From positions 672,952-736,951 of the forward strand of contig NZ_JBHTJT010000008.1 in the NCBI RefSeq assembly GCF_042676185.1: 64,000 nt of DNA. Reading direction: 5' to 3'. Origin of the DNA: Tropicimonas aquimaris (GTDB lineage: Bacteria > Pseudomonadota > Alphaproteobacteria > Rhodobacterales > Rhodobacteraceae). Both the position numbers and the translations under genes were made by a program. This document shows, in pieces, positions 35,928-43,684 of this stretch. The notes below the pieces were generated by a model that made no database searches, had not been told where the DNA came from, and worked only from the letters and a program-made list of their open reading frames with translations. How positions within the stretch are numbered: position 1 is the first letter of the stretch; each line of letters begins with the position of its first letter.

Positions 35928-36811
35928 GCGTGATCGCCAAGCGGTGTCGGGAAGAATTTCTTCAACCAAGCAGAGATCAACGCGCGCGTGTAGGGTGCGT
36001 CTTCATCGGATAACGGGAAATGAGACACTCCGGTCGGGATCATCAGCTCGGCATTGGCGCCGGCCTTCTGGAACAGGCTGATGGATTGTTCCATCGGCGT
36101 GATGACATCGCCAGCCGTATGGAACAGCAACAGCGGCCGCGGAGCGATATCGGCCACGACATCCTCGGCGCGGAAATGATACATGCTGATCGCCGTTTCC
36201 ACGGGGACCTCGAACTGTGCATGAGGCGACAGGTTCTTGCGCAACTCCTCGGGGATCGGAACCACATCGAAGCGCGACACCCACATGCTTTCGCCGGTCT
36301 CGGCAAGGTGACGGCGCCCCTCGTCCAATATGCCGGTGAACTTGGCCCAAGCCTCTGGCGTGGGGTGCTGGCCACGGAATTTCCGCTCGCCGTCGCCCCA
36401 TCCGCATAGCGACATGACACAAGCCACGCGCCGATCCACCCCACCGGTAAAGATCGCGACGGCCGCGCCAAAGCTGTGCCCGGTCAGTCCGATGCGGTCG
36501 GGATCCACCTCTTCGCGTTCGGAGATAAACGTCAACGCATTGCGGGTGTCGGCCACCTGATCGAAACACCGGACCTCACCGCGCGCGCCCTCGCTTTGCC
36601 CGCAGCCGCGAAAATCCATACGGAACACGCAATAGCCCATCTCTTCGATCATCCGTGCGACCAGTTCGACATGGGATTTGTCCTTGGTTCCAACGAACCC
36701 GTGCAAGACAATGAAGGTCGGCAGTCTCTGACCGGGTTTGCGCCCTTCGGGCACATGCAGAACGCCGGACAGCTTCAAGCCATCAGACATGAAGGAAAGC
36801 GGATATTCCAT
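35924..36811 (-). CDS. Alpha/beta hydrolase
   Basis: 295 aa from ATG 36811 (MEYPLSFMSDGLKLSGVLHVP), with GAAAGGG upstream; the longer frame from 36874 lacks a site. Alpha/beta hydrolase fold: oxyanion HGFVGT near residue 37, DFRGCGQSEG near 71, nucleophile elbow GHSFG (Ser near 110), acid in HTAGDVITP and His in GVSHFPLSD near 270. It resembles BAAT/dienelactone-hydrolase-type and C-C-bond-hydrolase-like proteins. In this operon it could hydrolyse an ester, lactone or ring-cleavage product. No signal peptide. Confidence 0.88.
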   Translation of the reverse strand: MEYPLSFMSDGLKLSGVLHVPEGRKPGQRLPTFIVLHGFVGTKDKSHVELVARMIEEMGYCVFRMDFRGCGQSEGARGEVRCFDQVADTRNALTFISEREEVDPDRIGLTGHSFGAAVAIFTGGVDRRVACVMSLCGWGDGERKFRGQHPTPEAWAKFTGILDEGRRHLAETGESMWVSRFDVVPIPEELRKNLSPHAQFEVPVETAISMYHFRAEDVVADIAPRPLLLFHTAGDVITPMEQSISLFQKAGANAELMIPTGVSHFPLSDEDAPYTRALISAWLKKFFPTPLGDHA

Positions 36812-36849
36812 GAGTCGCGCCCTTTCTTCGGATAGTTTCGATATCGCGC

Positions 36850-37407
36850 TCAGGCGCGACGCCAAGATTGACAAAATGCTTCAAACGCAACTAGGTGGCC
36901 GCGAAGGAAGGTTTCGGTTTCGGCGTTCGTGATCTGACCCGCCTCTACATCCACCTTGCCCTTGGCGCCCGCAACCTGCACCTCGGGCTTGGCCATGATA
37001 ATCACCTCCTGGCAGTGCAACGTTTGGCGCAGGCTTTCATGGACACGCGCGCCGCCGAGAAGACCGGGCGAAACGCTCCAGATCGCTGCCGGCTTGCGGG
37101 CCAGCGGATTGGGGTTCACACGCGAAAGCCAGTCAATCGCGTTCTTCAGCCCGCCGGGGATCGACCAGTTGTATTCGGGCGTAACGATCAGTATCGCATC
37201 CAAATCTTCGACCGCAGCGATCATGGCGGCCGCGGGATCGGGCATTCCTTCGTCCAGAATGTCCTGGTTGAACAGTGGAAGACTACCCGGGTTGGGCAAA
37301 GCCACAGCCTGCATCCCTTCCGGAACGAGGCCCGTAGCTGCGCGCGCCACTGCCCGCGACAACGACGCTCGCCGCAAGGAACCTTCGAGAATTCCAATCT
37401 TGATCAC
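36850..37407 (-). CDS. NADPH-dependent FMN reductase
   Basis: 185 aa flavodoxin-like protein. The FMN phosphate loop is EGSLRRASLSR (residues 8-18), and the isoalloxazine loop TPEYNWSIPGGLKNAIDWLSR (75-95, given as a range) has the family's PEYN-S-PG-LKNAIDW pattern. Such enzymes supply reduced FMN or act as quinone/azo reductases. A partner flavin monooxygenase is not seen in the operon, so it might reduce a quinone intermediate directly or maintain the iron of the dioxygenase (inference). Confidence 0.9.
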   Translation of the reverse strand: MIKIGILEGSLRRASLSRAVARAATGLVPEGMQAVALPNPGSLPLFNQDILDEGMPDPAAAMIAAVEDLDAILIVTPEYNWSIPGGLKNAIDWLSRVNPNPLARKPAAIWSVSPGLLGGARVHESLRQTLHCQEVIIMAKPEVQVAGAKGKVDVEAGQITNAETETFLRGHLVAFEAFCQSWRRA

Positions 37408-37431
37408 GAGTCTACCCTTTTTTGAGTTCGT

Positions 37432-38337
37432 TCAAGCCGCCGGGGAGGCCCAAGGGAACCTGTGCTCGCGCCACGGCAGCGGAGCAGGCTCGCCCCAGAC
37501 ATTCATGACGCGCACGTTGTCGGGCCGCTTGAGCGCGGTAATCACGTTGGGCTCATAGCGGTCATCATCGTTGATCAGCGCCATGTTGCCCGCGCATTCC
37601 ACCATCGCGCCGCAGGCGTCGATGTAGTAGGCGTAAGTGTTGTCACCCGGCCGGTGGCGGCCCGGTCCCCAGATGAAATTCTTTTCGATCGTGTCCAGCA
37701 GATCGCCAAGGCGGCAATAATCCGAGAATTCCGCCACTTCCCAGGAATAGTGATGCAAGCCTGTTTCGCCCCGCACGATGCCGAGAATGTGATGCAGACG
37801 ATTTGCGCCCCGCATCCAGCTCAGCCCATCATCCACCATCCTCTCGGATAGGCGCATCCCCATGATTGTCTCCATTTGGGCACGGGTCTGGGCCGGGTCG
37901 GGCGAAGTGATGTTCACATGGTCGATCCGCAGCGGCCCCATCCCGGTGGTTGCGTGGCGGTTGCCGTAGATTTCTGTCGCGACGGGGCTGTGAAGTTCGA
38001 ACGTATGCCCCTGGGGCGTCACGAAGCTCACCCCGGTCACGCAACAATCAAGACTGGGTTGCTCGGACAGAAGCGTGCACCCAGCTTCGGCAACACGGCT
38101 TGCTGCCTGTGCGACCGCCGCCTCCGAGATAGCCTCGAAGCCGATTGACCGGGTCGAATTCTCCTGAGCCTCATGAAGCACCAGCTCGGCCATGCGCCCA
38201 TTGGACGAAAGCCAGACACATCCGGCCTCTTCCCGTGTCACGCGAAGCCCAAGAATATCGCATGATTCGCGGACTAGTGCGTCGACATCAACCACGTTCA
38301 ACTGAACGTGCCCTACCGAATTCACCAGATAACCCAT
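37432..38337 (-). CDS. Extradiol-type dioxygenase (VOC superfamily)
   Basis: 301 aa from ATG 38337 (MGYLVNSVGHVQLNVVDVDA). Two tandem VOC (glyoxalase/bleomycin) modules as in type I extradiol dioxygenases. The second module carries the candidate Fe(II) triad: His in RIDHVNITSPD near 143, His in TGLHHYSWEV near 204 and Glu in AMVECAGNM near 255. It would open a catechol or hydroxylated ring adjacent to the diol. The FAH-family gene and the FMN reductase flank it. A perfect 12-bp palindrome lies ~60 bases upstream. Confidence 0.88.
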   Translation of the reverse strand: MGYLVNSVGHVQLNVVDVDALVRESCDILGLRVTREEAGCVWLSSNGRMAELVLHEAQENSTRSIGFEAISEAAVAQAASRVAEAGCTLLSEQPSLDCCVTGVSFVTPQGHTFELHSPVATEIYGNRHATTGMGPLRIDHVNITSPDPAQTRAQMETIMGMRLSERMVDDGLSWMRGANRLHHILGIVRGETGLHHYSWEVAEFSDYCRLGDLLDTIEKNFIWGPGRHRPGDNTYAYYIDACGAMVECAGNMALINDDDRYEPNVITALKRPDNVRVMNVWGEPAPLPWREHRFPWASPAA

Positions 38338-38397
38338 AGCTCTCTCCCCTTGGCCCCGGTTTATTCTTGCTAGCACGGAGTTTCGGTAATCGCAATT

Positions 38398-38409
38398 ATT
38401 TTCGAAAAT
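38398..38409. promoter_or_regulatory. Palindrome ATTTTCGAAAAT, candidate operator (copy 1)
   Basis: Perfect 12-bp inverted repeat in the 129-base gap between the FAH-type gene and the dioxygenase. Near-copies occur before the FAH-type gene and before the GntR regulator, so this may be an operator of that regulator, marking an internal promoter for the dioxygenase onward. Confidence 0.5.
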
Positions 38410-38466
38410 TGTTCGGAAATTGAAAATCGCAGGATTATCCGTGGCCGTGGCAGGGGCCTGGTAACC

Positions 38467-39312
38467 TTATTTTTCAGCTTCCACGGTGTTGGACAGGACG
38501 CCGATCCCCTCGATCTCTACTTCCACGACGTCACCGGGCTTGAGGAATTCAGGCGGCATACGCTTGCTGCCGAATCCGGCACAGGTTCCTGTTACGATCA
38601 CGTCGCCCGGCTCAAGCGGTGCGAAAGTTGAGATGTAAGAAATCAGATAGGGGATGTCGAAAATCATCCGCGATGTATCGGTGCGCTGTTTTTCGACGCC
38701 ATTGACACGGGTCACCAACGACACACACTTGTGAGGAATAGGCAGGTCAGCCGCTTCCACCATCCAGGGCCCGAATGCACCGGTTCCGGAAAAGTTCTTG
38801 CCGGGTGTGAACTGGTGACTGTGCTTTTGCCAATCCCGTACGCTGCCGTCGTTATAGATCGAATAGCCCGCCACATGGGCCATCGCCCCTTCAGCCGGAA
38901 TGTGCCGGCCACCCGTTCCGATAATCACTGCCAGTTCGCCTTCGAAATCCAACTTTTCCGAAGATCGGGGCTGAATCAGGGGCGCATCATGGGCAATCTG
39001 CGAGGATGGCAGGCGCAGGAAAAGAACAGGATATTCAGGAAGGTTTTCCGGTAGGGTAGAATCCTCGCGATAATTTATCGCCGCCATGACGATCTTGTCG
39101 GGGTTTGGAATCACTGGGGCCAGTTCGACCTCATCGAAACCCAACTCGGCCCCATCGATGCCGGCGAGCATCTCCCGTGGTCTTCCCGCTGCAATGAAGG
39201 ATCTCAGATCTGCATACTTACCGTTGGAGCGCGCCCCTAGGTCCACAATACCCTGGTCCGAGACCGCTCCCCAGGACGACCGTTCGTTCAGCACGAAAGA
39301 CAACAGCTTCAT
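38467..39312 (-). CDS. Fumarylacetoacetate hydrolase (FAH) family protein
   Basis: 281 aa. The FAH domain has metal ligands in DFEGELAVIIG (Glu pair near 124-126) and YNDGSVRDWQ (Asp near 155), the KNFSGTGAFGPW segment, and the closing GDVIVTGTCAGFG. The family includes fumarylpyruvate hydrolase, 2-hydroxyhepta-2,4-diene-1,7-dioate isomerase and acylpyruvases, which cut or isomerise ring-fission products. First gene of the minus-strand run; the ATG at 39312 has AAGGAAAGAG upstream, overlapping palindrome copy 2. Confidence 0.92.
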   Translation of the reverse strand: MKLLSFVLNERSSWGAVSDQGIVDLGARSNGKYADLRSFIAAGRPREMLAGIDGAELGFDEVELAPVIPNPDKIVMAAINYREDSTLPENLPEYPVLFLRLPSSQIAHDAPLIQPRSSEKLDFEGELAVIIGTGGRHIPAEGAMAHVAGYSIYNDGSVRDWQKHSHQFTPGKNFSGTGAFGPWMVEAADLPIPHKCVSLVTRVNGVEKQRTDTSRMIFDIPYLISYISTFAPLEPGDVIVTGTCAGFGSKRMPPEFLKPGDVVEVEIEGIGVLSNTVEAEK

Positions 39313-39326
39313 TCGTAACTCTTTCC

Positions 39327-39338
39327 TTTTTCGAAAAT
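39327..39338. promoter_or_regulatory. Palindrome TTTTTCGAAAAT, candidate operator (copy 2)
   Basis: 11 of 12 positions match copy 1. It overlaps the ribosome-binding region of the FAH-type gene in the divergent intergenic space, a position suited to repression of the catabolic operon. Confidence 0.5.
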
Positions 39339-39409
39339 ACGAATACTATTGAAAGTCTAGTACGTGAACCCCTATTCTCGATCACGGTGTTGCTTGGCGA
39401 TCGGATGGG

Positions 39410-39421
39410 ATATTCGAAAAC
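39410..39421. promoter_or_regulatory. Palindrome-like ATATTCGAAAAC, candidate operator (copy 3)
   Basis: Shares the TTCGAAAA core with copies 1 and 2 and lies 44 bases before the likely GntR start, consistent with autoregulation. Weaker than the other two. Confidence 0.4.
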
Positions 39422-39464
39422 CCGGGGCGCCAGCTGCATGGCGCTACGATTCCGCCGATCTATT

Positions 39465-40175
39465 ATGGAGCGACGTGTGACCTCAGGCACCCTGAACCCG
39501 ACAAGCGGCCCGTCTTCGCGATCCGAGGCATCCAGTTCACGAGATGTTCTAACACGCCTACGCACGGATATCGTCAGCAGCGTATTCGGGCCGGAAACCC
39601 GCCTGAAATTCGCGGACATGACGAAGCGCTATGATGTCAGCATCGGCACCTTGCGAGAGGCGCTTTCGCAACTTTCCTCGGAAGGGTTCGTGACGGTTGA
39701 GGCCGGCAAGGGTTTCAAGGTGTCGCCGGTTTCAGCCGAGGAACTCATCGAGATTACCGATCACTTCATCAGCTTTGAGAAGCGCGCGGTGCGAGAGGCC
39801 ATTATACATGGCGGCGAGGACTGGGAAGCCAACATCGTCGCCGTGCACCATCGCCTGAGCCTTATCGAGGGGTTGCCGTGGGAACGACGCATGGAACGGC
39901 ATTCTGAATGGGTCGAGCGCCACCGCGAGTTTCACGAGGCCATAGTCGCAGCATGCCCGGGGCGGTGGCTGTTTAGATTGCGCTCCATCATGTTTGACCA
40001 ACTCGATCGATATCGCTTTGTGACAAAGCGGGCACCGGAGGGTCTTGGCGGACGGAAATTCGAGGAGCACCGCGAAATCATGATGGCGACGCTCGCCCGC
40101 GATGCCGATCTCGCCTCCGCCTTGATCGAGCAGCACATTCGCGACACCTCCGAGCGCGCGCTCAAATTGCTATGA
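39465..40175 (+). CDS. GntR-family regulator with FCD domain
   Basis: 236 aa from ATG 39465 (MERRVTSGTLNPTSG); an in-frame ATG at 39387 lies inside the presumed promoter. Winged helix near 28-90 (LRTDIVSSVFGPETRLKFADMTKRYDVSIGTLREALSQLSSEGF, given as range), with the GntR pattern SIGTLREAL. The C-terminal all-helical FCD effector domain has the metal-ligand-like HREFHEAI and EHREIMMATLARDADLA. It resembles CsiR/VanR-type repressors of acid catabolism. It is divergent from the catabolic operon and probably its repressor, responding to the transported acid or a metabolite. Confidence 0.88.
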   Translation: MERRVTSGTLNPTSGPSSRSEASSSRDVLTRLRTDIVSSVFGPETRLKFADMTKRYDVSIGTLREALSQLSSEGFVTVEAGKGFKVSPVSAEELIEITDHFISFEKRAVREAIIHGGEDWEANIVAVHHRLSLIEGLPWERRMERHSEWVERHREFHEAIVAACPGRWLFRLRSIMFDQLDRYRFVTKRAPEGLGGRKFEEHREIMMATLARDADLASALIEQHIRDTSERALKLL

Positions 40176-40785
40176 CCGAAAAGAGGCTAGAGACATTCAA
40201 AGGTATTCTCGCAATTCTGAGCTTGCGACGGTGCGTGGCAGCCATCCGGCGATCTGTGCCTGACGATCTCATGGTAGACCATTGCTCCAAGGCGCGCCCA
40301 GGAAAAGCAGGCCAAGCGGGCCTGTATGCTCAAACCGTTGCAAATTCCCCGAAACGGCACGCATTCCAAAGCCACGAAAACTCCCGTTCAATTCAACGGC
40401 ACAAGCAAGGAACGCCCCGGGTGCGACACGTGCTAAACGAGACGGTTGGCGCAAAGCCTTTCCCTGGATTGCAGGAGGTGATTGTAGTCCGTGGACGTGT
40501 AGCTGGTCGAGTAGGAACTCGTAGCAAGCTTTCGCGCCTATTGTGCACAGATACCCTCGCGGTGGCGCTCCCAAGGGCCGAGCGCGCTGGCATCCTTTTC
40601 GCCAACCATCCGCAATCGTTCCTTTGGCAGACAACTCGCGATGTGCCGGGGCAAGGTGTTCCCGAAGCTGCTTTTTTTCATGTGAGCAAGGCCACCGCAG
40701 CAAGGAGTTCCTTTGAGTGTTGCACTGAGCATGACACCATCCGGAATCGTGGAACTTCTATGACCTTTGGGCGGGACCTTCCGAG
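40176..40785. other. 610-base stretch without a supported gene
   Basis: ORFs on both strands here (for example 40172-40789 plus and 40269-40703 minus) lack ribosome-binding sites and family features, and codon choice looks non-coding. It may be decayed sequence between the regulator and the FAD-linked dehydrogenase. I see no RNA, repeat or terminator that I can defend. Confidence 0.5.
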
Positions 40786-42159
40786 ATGACCAGTTTCATG
40801 GAGGTGCTGTCGGGTGCCCTGCCTACAAACGCCATTTTGACGGGCGACGCCGCGGCCCCATACCTGACTGACTGGATGGGCGAACTCAAAGGCGAAGCTC
40901 TAGCCGTTCTACGCCCTTCCACGGCACAGGAGGTGTCGCGGATTGTCACGATATGTCGCGATGCGGGTGTCGTGATCGTGCCGCAAGGCGGCAATACTGG
41001 TTTGGTCGGCGCGGCCACGCCCGTCACCAAACGCGCCGCTGTCGTTGTGCAATTGGGCCGGATGAATCGTATTCGCAGGGTCGATGCACGCGATAATGCC
41101 GCGACTGTGGAGGCGGGATGCGTGCTTGCAACTCTACAGGCGGCGGCCGAGGCGGAGGACCGGCTTTTTCCGTTGTCTCTCGGGTCGGAAGGCTCGGCGC
41201 AAATCGGTGGGTTGATCGCTACCAATGCAGGCGGAACCATGGCGTTGCGTTGGGGCATGATGCGCGATCTTGTGCTCGGCTTGGAGGTGGTGCTGCCAGA
41301 CGGACGCATATGGTCGGACCTGTCCAGTCTGCGCAAACGCAACCTTGGGATCGATCCCAAACATCTCTTTATCGGCGCCGAGGGAACGACCGGCATCGTG
41401 ACCGCAGCGGTCTTGAAGCTGGTGCCGCGCCCCGCCGCCCGAGCGACCGCCTGGCTCGCCCTGTCTCGCCTTGAGGCCGGCCCGGAATTTCTCAGCCTTG
41501 CGTTGCAACATGCCGGCGGCGCGGTCGATGCCTGTGAATTGATCCCGCGCCAGGGACTCTCTTTCGCCTCCGCCCACGTCGATGGCGCACAGTCGCCGCT
41601 CGATCCCACGCCAGACTGGGCCGTCCTTATGGAGATCAGTGGGCCGGACGCGGAACACCTCCAGGAGACCTTGATGAGTCTCTTGGAGGTTGCGATGGAT
41701 AGAGACCTGGTCTGTGATGGTGTCGTCGCCGCCAGTGAGGGCCAGAGACGAGACCTCTGGTTTCTACGTGAGGCTATCGTCGAGGGGCAGCGCCTGGCAG
41801 GTTTTCAGATCAAGCACGACATCGCGGTGCCAGTTGCCGAGGTTCCAGAATTCATTCGGGTGGCCAGCGATCGGGTATCAAAGCTTGATGCACATGTGTT
41901 GGTTTCGGCGTTCGGCCATTTGGGAGATGGGAACATTCACTTCAATCTTTCGCCGAGCGCGAGTGCTGATCCGGCGGAGCTCTCAAAATGTGTATATGGC
42001 ACCTGCCTTGAGTTTGGCGGAACAATCAGCGCCGAGCACGGCTTGGGGCGAAAAAAGAAAAAGATCGCCAAAGACCTGCAAGCGGTACAAACCTGCCCGT
42101 TCGAAATCGAGTCACTTCTCGACCCACAGCGCATTCTAAATCCTCTTTCCGAATCGTGA
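40786..42159 (+). CDS. FAD-binding 2-hydroxyacid dehydrogenase (GlcD/D2HGDH type)
   Basis: 457 aa. FAD_binding_4 domain: VLRPSTAQEVSRIV near 42, the pyrophosphate loop PQGGNTGLVGAATP near 66, GSEGSAQIGGLIATNAGG near 134 and GAEGTTGIVTAAVLK near 200. The C-terminal FAD-oxidase domain ends with HLGDGNIHFN near 386 and SAEHGLGRKKKK near 420, with the metal-binding histidines of D-lactate/D-2-hydroxyglutarate dehydrogenases. It would oxidise a D-2-hydroxyacid to a 2-oxoacid. It is on the opposite strand from the operon and possibly part of the same pathway. Confidence 0.92.
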   Translation: MTSFMEVLSGALPTNAILTGDAAAPYLTDWMGELKGEALAVLRPSTAQEVSRIVTICRDAGVVIVPQGGNTGLVGAATPVTKRAAVVVQLGRMNRIRRVDARDNAATVEAGCVLATLQAAAEAEDRLFPLSLGSEGSAQIGGLIATNAGGTMALRWGMMRDLVLGLEVVLPDGRIWSDLSSLRKRNLGIDPKHLFIGAEGTTGIVTAAVLKLVPRPAARATAWLALSRLEAGPEFLSLALQHAGGAVDACELIPRQGLSFASAHVDGAQSPLDPTPDWAVLMEISGPDAEHLQETLMSLLEVAMDRDLVCDGVVAASEGQRRDLWFLREAIVEGQRLAGFQIKHDIAVPVAEVPEFIRVASDRVSKLDAHVLVSAFGHLGDGNIHFNLSPSASADPAELSKCVYGTCLEFGGTISAEHGLGRKKKKIAKDLQAVQTCPFEIESLLDPQRILNPLSES

Positions 42160-42510
42160 CGGCCTCAGAAGAACCCGAACTGAGGATGCAATGTCGCAGA
42201 GAGGCGGCTCGACGCTTGACGCCACTATTTCGTCATTGGCAGGCGGCGCGGACCATCTCGGCGGTGCCGAATGCGTTGAAGTGGCCCATCGGCACGGCGA
42301 TATGGGATATGTGGCCGCCCTCCAAAACTGGGCCAATGTTTGGACCAAGAAATGAGTAGATCCGTCTCGGGCACCAGCACCAAAAGCTTGCAGAAACCGG
42401 AGCATTAAGAACAGAGGTCAGTCGATTCCGCCACCTGTCCTCGACCATGCGTTCGTCTCTGCAAGCAACGTCTTTCCCGCTGGGGCCGAGACCTGCGTTC
42501 TATTTGCCTG
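42160..42510. other. 351-base gap; possible decayed 3' gene end
   Basis: No intact gene. On the minus strand 42350-42235 reads FLGPNIGPVLEGGHISHIAV then PMGHFNAFGTAEMVRAA before a stop, which looks protein-like but has no start or recognisable family. It may be the remnant C terminus of a lost gene at the junction of the catabolic and inositol islands. Confidence 0.35.
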
Positions 42511-43539
42511 CTAGGCGCTTTCCCGCACAATCATCTCGCCAAGGAATCCGCAAAGGTGGGCCGGGTCGTTATTCCCCTTCAGCACCTCGACAAGCGCCTC
42601 GGCCATAGCAGAGATAGGCTGCCGGTAGGTCGTCAGCCGATAATTCGGGCTCGCCGCTTGCGGGACATCGTCGAAGCCGGTGACGGCTATGTCCTGCGGC
42701 ACACGGAGACCGAACCGGAAGCGGATCGCATCGATTGCACCCATAGCAAGGGCGTCGTTCTCGCAGACGACAACATCAGGGTAGTCCGACCGATCGTGCG
42801 AAGCGAGATAGTCCGCGGTACGCTCGTATGCGAGAAGCGGATCGTAGAACGGAACGGAAATACTCGCGGGCAGGTCGCCCCGATTTTGTCTCCAGAGCTC
42901 GAGGAAGGTGTCCTTGCGCTTGAGATGCGCCGACTCGGTCTGTGGACCAGCAAGGAACAGCGGCTTTCGGTAACCTTTGTTCAGGACGTAGTCGGCAATC
43001 GCGGTCATTGCGCCTACGTCATCACAGCAAATCGAGATCGTGTTTGGGTTCTCGGAGTCGCGTGCAAAGATGATAAGCTTTCTAACGCGCTGCGCGCCGA
43101 GGGCCGTTGCCAGCACTTCCTCGTTGAACTGGATCCCGATCAGGATCGCTGCATCCACGCGGCGTTGGCTGGCGCTCAGCAGCGCGGCTGAGGTGTCGGC
43201 CTCTCCGAGCATGTTCACGAGCAGCGTGTCCCAGCCGTGCTTGCGAAGGATACGGGTAAGGCGTTCCATCATCACGAGCTTGTGCGGGTTGGCAAAGTCG
43301 TCCACCAGCACCGCCACGAGGTTCGAGCGTTCCGAACGAAGGCTCGAAGCAAGAAGATCGGGCACGTATCCGAGCTTTTCGGCCGCCTCCATAACCTTCT
43401 TGCGGCTCTTGGCGGAGATCGAGGCTTCCTGACGAAAGGCGCGATTGACCGTCCACCGGGACACTCCTGCTTCGGCCGCGACATGATCCGCGGTCACGGT
43501 GCCAATTTGATTCAGTTTTCCGTCCTTTTGTATCGACAT
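42511..43539 (-). CDS. LacI-family transcriptional regulator of the inositol island
   Basis: 342 aa from ATG 43539 (MSIQKDGKLNQIGTVTADHVA), with GAAGGGAAG upstream. N-terminal LacI helix-turn-helix TADHVAAEAGVSRWTVNRAF plus hinge helix (VPDLLASSLRSERS), then a periplasmic-binding-protein-like effector domain (LVAVLVDDFANP..., VVVCENDALAMGAIDAIR, DIAVTGFDDVPQAA). It is divergent from iolG across 145 bases holding a central-CG palindrome. Likely inositol-pathway repressor. Many alphaproteobacteria use an RpiR-type IolR instead, so the regulator type is noteworthy. Confidence 0.9.
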   Translation of the reverse strand: MSIQKDGKLNQIGTVTADHVAAEAGVSRWTVNRAFRQEASISAKSRKKVMEAAEKLGYVPDLLASSLRSERSNLVAVLVDDFANPHKLVMMERLTRILRKHGWDTLLVNMLGEADTSAALLSASQRRVDAAILIGIQFNEEVLATALGAQRVRKLIIFARDSENPNTISICCDDVGAMTAIADYVLNKGYRKPLFLAGPQTESAHLKRKDTFLELWRQNRGDLPASISVPFYDPLLAYERTADYLASHDRSDYPDVVVCENDALAMGAIDAIRFRFGLRVPQDIAVTGFDDVPQAASPNYRLTTYRQPISAMAEALVEVLKGNNDPAHLCGFLGEMIVRESA

Positions 43540-43619
43540 TCTATTGGCTTCCCTTCGCCGCATCCTACCCCGTCCGAAGTCGAGTGCCAATCAATTTGCT
43601 CCCGTGTGCAAAAAGTTCT

Positions 43620-43633
43620 TGCTCACGAGAGCA
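43620..43633. promoter_or_regulatory. LacI-type operator candidate TGCTCACGAGAGCA
   Basis: Inverted repeat TGCTC/GAGCA with the central CG typical of LacI-family operators; 12 of 14 positions are symmetric. It lies between the divergent regulator and iolG, 52 bases upstream of the iolG start. No second copy was seen before the transporter genes. Confidence 0.6.
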
Positions 43634-43684
43634 GAACTGAGCATCTTGCTGGAAATCGGATTGGCGAGTCGGGAGGAGTCGCGG

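Noticed and set aside
40172..40789. 205-codon plus-strand ORF after the GntR gene
   Set aside because: No ribosome-binding site, no domain, and poor codon pattern; probably non-coding.
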